From Dacryopinax spathularia (lineage: Eukaryota > Basidiomycota > Dacrymycetes > Dacrymycetales > Dacrymycetaceae), in NCBI GenBank assembly GCA_037974965.1, contig JBBPFI010000001.1, positions 558,001 through 622,000 of the forward strand: DNA of 64,000 nt, given 5' to 3'. Numbering within the stretch: the first letter of the stretch is position 1; every line of letters starts with the position of its first letter. Shown here piece by piece: positions 57,359 to 64,000 of the stretch. Under the pieces are notes generated by a model. That model was not told the DNA's origin and ran no database searches. It saw only the letters and a program-made list of their open reading frames with translations. Position numbers and translations under genes: made by a program.

Positions 57359-59097
57359 TCAGAGCGACGAGACGTTGGTGACTGGCCAGGAGTATGACCT
57401 GTCCGTGCGCTTGTATCCGTACCGGGCGATATAGTCGTCGAGCTGCTTTGGCCCACGCGAGCCATAGGGGTACGGTTCCGGCTTAGGCGGGGTTCCCTGC
57501 TTTCCGTCGATCCAGTGCAACAGCGGGGTCCAGATCTTCCACGCGACATCGAGCTCGTCGTCCCGCACAAAGTTCGAGTGGTCGCCGTGGATCGCGTCCA
57601 GGATAAGCGCCTCATAGGCCTCCGGGATGACCGCGTCCGCGAACCGCCGTTTGTAGGTCAGGTCCATTTCGGTCGGCAGGGCGCGAGTCGCCATGCCGGG
57701 CGTCTTGAGGTTCAGCTTGATGTAGATCGCTTCGTTGGGCTGGATACGGATGACGAGCTCGTTCCGCGAGATGTCCTTGAAGATACCCTGGGTGACGTCC
57801 TTGTACTGGATACGGATCTCCACCTTGGCCTCGTTGAGGGCTAGGTTTACATATTAGCATATATGCCATGTAATAGGGTAGCGGGAGACTCACCCTTGCC
57901 AGCCCGGAGGATGAACGGCACGCCCTCCCAACGAGGGTTGTTGATCCAAAGCGTCGTAGCGGCGAAAGTCGGGCAGACCGAGCCCTTCGGCACGGTGTCG
58001 TCCTCCAGATAACCGGGCTTGCCGTTCGCACCGACGTACTGACCGAGCAGGGTGTCTTCCCTCGCGACAGGAGGGATCGCGCGCAGCACCTTGACCTTCT
58101 CGTCGCGGATGTCCTCGGCGGAGAAGGAGACGGGTCGCTCCATGGTCAGGATCGAGAGCACCTGCAGCAAATCTGGTGTGATGTCAGCATCTCGCTGATC
58201 AGAAAGAGTATGATGAAGGCGGACGCACGGTTCTGCAGGATATCACGGATAATGCCGAACTCGTCAAAGTAGCCACCACGGCCCTCGGTACCGAACGGCT
58301 CCTTGAACGTGATCTGGACATTGGCGATCGAGTTCTTATCCCAGGACGGGGTGAGAGCGGTGTTCCCGAAGCGCAAGACGAGCAAGTTCTTGACCATCTC
58401 CTTGCCGAGATAATGGTCGATCCGGTAGGTCTCGTCCTCCGTCCAGACAGCCTTGAGCGCAGACATCATCTCGCGGCAGCTCTCCAGGTCCTTCCCGAAC
58501 GGCTTCTCGATGATGATCCTGTTGTGGCCCTTCTCGGAGTAGCAGTTAGTCCGGAGGTGCTGGGCGACGGTCGTGAACACCGAGGGAGGGAGAGCCATGT
58601 AGAAGATCCGGTTGGCCTCCTTGCTCTTGTACTTGCTCTCGATCTCCTCCAGGTGCTTGGTCAGCCCCTGGAAAGCACTGTCTTGGTCGTATGCGCCAGC
58701 GACGTATGTCGACACAGAGGTGAACTCGTCAAGCTTCTTCTTCGTTTCTGGGTCGTCCTTGCCCTTGATGTGCACAGTTTGTCGGCGGTGGAACTCGGCG
58801 AGGTCCATCTTTGTCCGGGCGTAACCGACGATATGCACGCCGTTGGGAAGATAACCTTGCCTGAAGAGGGTGAACAGGGCGGGGAAGGTCTATCGCAGCA
58901 TCATCAGCATCTGTATCACCGGGTGGATGTGCATGTACGCACCTTCTTCTGTGCCAGATCACCAGAGGCGCCGAGTACTACGCCCGAATGTCAACATCCA
59001 GACCCCCTGCAAATGCCAGCATGTACGCACCAATGATGACGGTGTTGTCCGTCAGGGCAACATGGGAGCCCTCCATTGATGGGATAGTGCCGGACAT
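57359..59097 (-). CDS. ZWF1: glucose-6-phosphate 1-dehydrogenase
   Basis: This enzyme makes 6-phosphogluconolactone and NADPH, the first step of the oxidative pentose phosphate pathway. The ATG at 59097 starts MSGTIPSMEGSHVALTDNTV. Two introns then split the coenzyme loop: VII, then VLGASGDLAQKK, then TFPALFTLFRQGYLPNGVHI. The active-site signature is YRIDHYLGKEMVKNLLVLRF, with the Asp-His-Tyr-Leu-Gly-Lys core. Other blocks are NRIIIEKPFGKDLESCREMM, FGTEGRGGYFDEFGIIRDIL, ATTLWINNPRWEGVPFILRA and IKLNLKTPGMATRALP. The C-terminus reads QLDDYIARYGYKRTDRSYSW. Further introns follow IRDILQN and FILRAGK. The protein is about 510 residues, as for the family. An in-frame upstream ATG is discussed under the leader intron. 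Confidence 0.96.
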
Positions 59098-59105
59098 GTT
59101 TGATT

Positions 59106-59288
59106 CTATTTCAGCTTTATAGGGAGAGGAAGTCCGGCTGTCGGGAGAGATGTCCGGTGCGGGTGAGTGATATCGATGATGATATGCGATCGCGAGTGCA
59201 GTGGTGAGGAGAGCGATAGAGGCAGATACAGCAAGGAGGCGGGCAGTGATGAGCAGGCGTGGCATGCACCGATAGCGTGCACACTCAC
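59106..59288 (-). other. probable 5'-UTR intron of ZWF1 that encodes an in-frame hydrophobic extension
   Basis: GTGAGT at 59288-59283 and an acceptor CTGAAATAG ending at 59106 define a likely 183-bp leader intron. The coding ATG (59097) follows after 8 nt. The intron contains an ATG at 59265 in frame with ZWF1 and without stop, which would add 56 residues starting MPRLLITARLLAVSASIALL. That stretch has a hydrophobic core of about 17 residues and would act as a signal anchor. Normal splicing removes it. Retention of the intron, or a promoter inside it, would give a membrane-anchored form. Confidence 0.55.
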
Positions 59289-60426
59289 CTAAACGACGAC
59301 GACGAGGAGGGGAAAGGAAAGAGAGAGGATGAGCAAGCGTTAATTCGCTGTTAGTTGGGTGTGGTGGTGCGGGTTGGTGTGTGGGAGCGAAGGCGTGTAA
59401 TGGGCTTTAGGGGAAGGACGGCCTCCACTTAGTCACTTAATCCGGCCTAAACCTCTGGGGAGCGGGGACTCTGATGTATGCGCGCGCGTACGTATGGGCG
59501 GGTTCCCAGCGTGCTTGCTGACTGACCAATTCTCCTCAATTCGACTCCCACGTCCGCATACTCCTACTCCTTACTGCTATCCTACCTGCTGCCACTCCCC
59601 CCCTCCGTCCGACCCGAACCGGCCCCCAGCAGGACCGTTGAACCGTGACCACACACACCCAGGGCACAGACGATGAGACGGGATTAGCTCACCTCAGCCG
59701 GTTACGCAATGACCCGCCGGAGTCTATTTCCTGCTTCATCCACCCCAAGCCCATCGTGATTTACACCGAGGGCAGCCTATCCCCGCGCGGAAGATTAGCC
59801 CGGACAGCTCGCCTTGACCGAGGCTGACTTGATGCTCACTGCTCATCGCTCACTGCCCTGCTGGCCAACGTACCTGGCTGTCGAAGTGCGTAGCTGGCCA
59901 ACGACCCTCTCCGAGCTCGCCCGTGCTTGGCATATTCAGCAGACGGCCTTCTGCCAAAAAGCTTATCGCGCTCTCTTTTCACGCTTTATCCATCCGAGGT
60001 TACCAGCTCAAAATTTACGATCTCAAGGGTGTCTTCGACCCGTTTCTGCCAGCAGGCCTCGCATCACCTTGCTGACCCGCGGAGCAACGGAGAGGTGTTC
60101 TCCGCTGTCGTCCTGACAATCGGACAGCGTGCTCGTACCTCGTACCTCGTCCCTGTATGTCCGGCCGAGGGCTAGCGGTAGGCGTTGGGATATGTAGACC
60201 GTAACCGTATATTATTACTACCGACAATGAGAGCTCGCGTGTCGTACATCGTATCCCGGAAAATTCGTGAAAAAACTACCTAACTACCGTCTGTCGTGAG
60301 AGCGAAGAGCGTGCAAATCACGCATGCGAGAAAATAAAGACCCGAGCGAGAGCATCATTAGACTACTTAGGAAGGAAAGACCGAATCGTGGGCGTAGTTG
60401 GATGGACGGAGATAGGAAGCAAGCCG
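59289..60426. other. intergenic between ZWF1 and VID27
   Basis: About 1.1 kb on the upstream side of ZWF1 and the 3' side of VID27. A GCGCGCGCGTACG palindrome-rich patch occurs near 59480. Short open frames are unsupported. I recognise no RNA gene or repeat. Confidence 0.5.
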
Positions 60427-63211
60427 CTAGTACGGACTGTTGACGATATCGCTCTTTGTGCGCAGCAATTTCGTCGGAGTGGAGAGGGATGCCCGGGTTG
60501 GCCGCTGGAGGGACTTCTTGTTGATGCTTAGCACGTCGTTGGACAGCGCAACGACGATGTTCTTGTCGTTGCCGAACTTGAACTGGTCTTCAATGACCTT
60601 GTCCGCGTACCTAGCAAGCCCAGGTTAGAACGTGCCTAGATGAAGGAAAGGAGGCGGGGAAACGTACTGCTTGATCTCGTACTTGTCCAGCTTGCCTTGC
60701 TGGACTTTCTTGAAGTCCCATGCGATCACGAACGGCCCGCTGCTCGTGACGATCGTCTTCTCCTCCTGGTCTGGACCGGTGTTGAACCTCGCAGGAGTGA
60801 ACGATACTTCCGAGCCCATGTATGCGACGTGTTCTGGCCGCAGCTGGAGACGACGAGGGATAGGCTTGGCATCTGCTGGGAAGCTCCGGTCGAAGCCGAG
60901 TTGGCCGGAATAGCGGCCTGCGCCGATGAGCGTGTCGACGACCATGAGGTAGGTCTTAGTTGTTGCAACGACCCAACGACCGTCCTTCGTCGTGTCGAGG
61001 CCGATGATAGGATCACCGATGGCGGGCAGCGCAGTCTTGGCATTCTTGCCGATCGTGTCGAACAGGCGAAGTTCGCCTTTGTTCGACCCGACGGCAACCT
61101 TGCCATTCTGCGTGGTCGTGACAGTAGAGAACTGGTTCTTTGTGACGTATTGCTTCGTCTCGCTGTCGACAATCTTGTTGCCAGATTGACGAGGATCGAT
61201 GCGGAACAGCGCATTATGCGACGTCCCGACAAGCGTTTGCTGACCCGTCAAGCCTGCAAACTTGGAGTCGGGCGCAATCTCAACCAGCTTTCGGTCGTCG
61301 TCCACTTTCCACTCCTCGACGACTTTCCCACGCTCCAGATCCATGCGGAAGAGAGAGTTCGGATTGTTGTCGTTCATTAGCAGCATCGTGTGGTCACGAT
61401 CGTGCAGCATGACCCTCTTCGGCGTGAAGGTCTCTCCCTTCGGCGTGGCGATCTTGTTGATAGTAGATGCATACTTGATCTTGTCGTCATCGGTGTGCTT
61501 GAACACGCCAATCTTGCTGCCGCGAACGACGAAAGAACGGTCGACAACATGACCGACGGCGAGATGCGAGTTTGACGGGCCTTTCGCAGCCTTCAGTGCC
61601 TGCCGTTCTTCGTCATCGCTCTCATCCTCGTCGTACGCGGTCATGACTGGTACGGAAATCAGTATATGCGTTTAGTACTATGCTGAGGTGCATACCTTCA
61701 TCATCCACGTCCTCCTCGTCCTCCTCTTCCTCTTGACGAGCGCGCTCCCTTTCGAGCTCATCCTCGGCCTCTGCATCCGACATCTCGATATCCTCATCCT
61801 GCCAGCTGGACACGGCATAGGCTTGTTCATCCTCCTATAGAACTCATCAAGATATGTCGGTAACGGTCTCACAACCTAAACGTACCTTGATCTTGCCCCA
61901 CCTCATCTGATTCAGCGTCTCCCACAAACATATGTTCATACGATCCTGGAACCGTTGGTAGGAACCGGCATTGTCGAACTTGAAGCACCAAGTCTCGGCC
62001 GCGACCTGCCCTGACGGCATGCGCACGAAATTGTTCCAGCTGAAGGAAAGGTGAACCTTTGACCATCTGCCGTTGTTTTCCTCGGTCACCCGGTGGGCTA
62101 GGAGAATATTCTGACCACCTTTTCCATCGGACTCCTTCGCGAGAATCCAGTCTGTACGTTTATCAGTATCAGCGTTAATATCACGGAAGCTCACTCACAA
62201 GTGAAATCCTCCGTCTCAACCAGCTGTGCTGTCACAACAGCTTGTCGGATATAACTGCCGTCTTGCAGGCTCCAGAGATAGAGCTCCGCGGGTTCTTCAA
62301 CGAGAACCTCACCCTTGTCTGCAATAGCCGCTTGTTGCGATTGACCTGGACGGGACGGACTGGCCGCAGCGGGAGAGTTGAACTGCTGGAACGAAGCGAC
62401 CAATTCTTCATTCGCAGACTTCTCCTTGATCGCCCTGGTCTGGGAAGCCGGCTCAATCGCTCGCCCTGGGCTAAGAGTCGTATTCAATGACGGCGGGTGC
62501 TTACAAGGGAGATCAGGACTTACTGGTAGCGCAGCCTCTCCAGCTCCGAATCGCTGACGTTCTCCGAGCTCCTTTGGTACTTCCGCTCAAATGCTGCCTT
62601 CAGGTAGTTCACCTCGAAGAAGTCCATGGTAGCCTTCGTAGCACCATTGGCAACGAACTCAAACATGTCTCCGGACGAGTCCCTCCACACGAAGGACGGC
62701 TGTCCTTCGTACGTAGATTGTCGGAATTCGAGCTGCTCATCGATGAGGAAGGATCGCTCCGAGTCGTCTAAACATTCGAGTCAGCGTCGATGTCTGCGAG
62801 GCGGGATGCACAAGGAACCCACCATCTTCGTCCTCGTCCAGCACTTCGCCTCTGTCAAAGACTCGCGTGATGGCCAACTCATAGTGGAACTCGGTAGATG
62901 TCCGCCTGATGGAAGCCATGGCAGCCAGATATCTATGCCAGGCTTAGCAGGCGCCTCCTATCTGCGAAGACATACACACATGCATTCCCGCGAACTCCGT
63001 ATATCATCTTGCCGGACAAGATACAAGGCTCCATTCTGTATTTGCGCCAACTCGGACGCTTGAGGATCGCCTTGGACCCATGTCAATCCTGTGACTCCGC
63101 CTTAGCGTTGCGGTGACTTACTCCAGACCTTCCCGAACACTGTATATGCACAAATCAGAACATGATAGCTACAGATTGGAAAGTGGACTCACGATTCCTT
63201 AACATAAACAT
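60427..63211 (-). CDS. VID27: vacuolar import and degradation protein VID27
   Basis: VID27 is a conserved cytosolic protein linked in yeast to vacuolar import and degradation of fructose-1,6-bisphosphatase. The ATG at 63211 starts MFMLRNLFGKVW, reached by splicing the first short intron; the next codon in frame is a second ATG at 63205. Exons then give LTWVQGDPQASELAQIQNGA, RECIYLAAMASIRRTSTEFH, YELAITRVFDRGEVLDEDED, and WRDSSGDMFEFVANGATKAT. Later blocks include ETWCFKFDNAGSYQRFQDRM, a long acidic run near EEEEDEEDVDDE and the C-terminal beta-propeller. That propeller has HLAVGHVVDRSFVVRGSKIG, FRMDLERGKVVEEWKVDDD and VTSSGPFVIAWDFKKVQQGK. A last exon ends DIVNSPY at 60427. Family order and spacing match yeast Vid27. 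About eight introns interrupt it. Confidence 0.92.
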
Positions 63212-63710
63212 CCTGAAACGACCTTGCTTGCCAGAGTTCGGGACAACAGTGCTAACAGAGTAGTGAGGGACTGCGATGGGATGGTGGTATAGGCGCAAGG
63301 AATGCGATAATGGTGGCGTTCCCGACGCGAGGCGCGTCATTCAAGGGTCATCCTCACCTTCCTAGGGGTAATAGCTTCCGCAAATAACTCCGCTGATGGG
63401 CTGTCCTCGAGAAGCGCCCCGCGTCTGGCTTCTTGAACACCACGCTTTTTAAAAGACGTGTCTATGCCTATGCTTGCATGCAAGAAGCAGAGAGTCCTCT
63501 AGTCTACTGAACGGCTTGCATCAAATAAAGAGGAGATTCGACATGAACGAGCATTGTCGACTGGTTCCTTGATGAATCGACACTCTATATTTTACATAAG
63601 TCTAATCTACATAAGAAGCAAAATATGTCCGACTCCGTATCCAGAAATAGGCATACTGCAGTCGCCTTACGCCTTCCCCTCCAACCCACCACATCTCTAG
63701 AGAACACTCT
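63212..63710. other. intergenic upstream of VID27
   Basis: About 500 bp carry the VID27 promoter and the 3' UTR of the next gene, which also lies on the minus strand. No TATA box or repeat stood out. Confidence 0.45.
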
Positions 63711-64000
63711 TCAGATGGGCTCTTCCAACATGGCATCCGGAATGCTCAGCACTCTCGGCGCCTCCGGCTTCTTCCCCGTACAGACCTCGCACTCACATGC
63801 AAACTTCCATCCTCTAGCGAGCCGCATCCGACGTTGCCGCCTTGCTTCCTCCGGTGACTCATCGCCTTCAGGCTGGGTATAGGTGTATGCCATGGTAAGC
63901 TCTTCTCCTTCGGATATCGCTCGTTCTGCGACGAGGTGGAGCTCGTTCGTTCCGCTTGGGAAGGTCGGACGAACGTTGGGTGAACAGGAATGAGTTAGCT
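63711..64000 (-). CDS. SET-domain methyltransferase, C-terminal part (SET5-like)
   Basis: The gene runs off the right edge; its last 96 codons are visible. The frame reads LTHSCSPNVRPTFPSGTNEL, the SET motif normally written NHSCxPN. Here Thr stands in the Asn position, though this is at the edge of the window and an intron could lie just upstream. Then come HLVAERAISEGEELTMAYTY, the GEELTxxY block that closes the SET fold, and a post-SET stretch ARGWKFACECEVCTGKK with the CxCxxC cysteines. The protein ends at 63711. SET5-type proteins methylate histone H4 lysines; the visible part cannot separate it from other SMYD-like fungal enzymes. Confidence 0.82.
   Translation of the reverse strand, partial: LTHSCSPNVRPTFPSGTNELHLVAERAISEGEELTMAYTYTQPEGDESPEEARRQRRMRLARGWKFACECEVCTGKKPEAPRVLSIPDAMLEEPI

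Noticed and set aside
59100-59265. ZWF1 start at the upstream ATG 59265
   Set aside because: The stretch carries good intron signals and the family start (short hydrophilic N-terminus) fits the ATG at 59097; kept only as a possible isoform.

Overview
The window is nuclear DNA from a basidiomycete fungus. It holds many short spliceosomal introns (mostly 40-80 bp, with GTACGT, GTATGT or GTGCGT donors and NAG acceptors), tightly packed genes on both strands, and proteins of the basidiomycete type. The gene style (short introns, moderate to high G+C, serine- and proline-rich regulators) suggests a Tremellomycetes-like yeast. The class is an inference and the species cannot be named from sequence alone.

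Layout. 1-0.5 kb: N-terminal end of a DHA2-type MFS drug transporter (minus). 0.5-3.75 kb: gene-poor stretch with an A+T-rich island and a 20-copy, 7-bp G-rich tandem repeat. 3.75-16.5 kb: a large low-complexity PPxY protein, a pyrimidine 5'-nucleotidase, a MUP1/LAT-type amino-acid permease, DNA polymerase epsilon subunit DPB2 and a bHLH regulator. 17.7-31.6 kb: ELG1 (PCNA unloader) divergent from a PCID2/Csn12 PCI protein, two unrecognised proteins, CFT2/CPSF100 and ARF1. 32-39 kb: exocyst SEC15, a mitochondrial short/branched-chain acyl-CoA dehydrogenase and an unknown SQ/TQ-rich protein. 39.7-46 kb: an aldo-keto reductase and an FGGY pentulose kinase in tandem, ribosomal protein uL2 and the scavenger decapping enzyme DCS1. 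47.3-56.8 kb: an intronless extended SDR with altered active-site motifs, a mitochondrial PDK/BCKDK-type kinase, Mediator subunit MED20, a 2.3-kb stretch without a supportable gene, and a second MFS transporter. 57.3-64 kb: glucose-6-phosphate dehydrogenase, VID27 and the C-terminal end of a SET-domain methyltransferase.

Most genes are housekeeping genes without a common pathway. Three links stand out. The two replication genes DPB2 and ELG1 both carry MluI-cell-cycle-box (ACGCGT) clusters close upstream. The aldo-keto reductase and FGGY kinase lie head to tail and could act in polyol or pentulose use, with glucose-6-phosphate dehydrogenase supplying NADPH elsewhere in the window. CFT2 and DCS1 act at opposite ends of mRNA life.

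I found no rRNA, tRNA or CRISPR array and no recognisable transposon or virus-like element. No undescribed multi-gene system is evident. The best leads are the unknown SQ/TQ-cluster protein, the SDR with a substituted catalytic tyrosine, the G-quadruplex-type heptamer array, the MCB-marked promoters and the possible membrane-anchored form of glucose-6-phosphate dehydrogenase.
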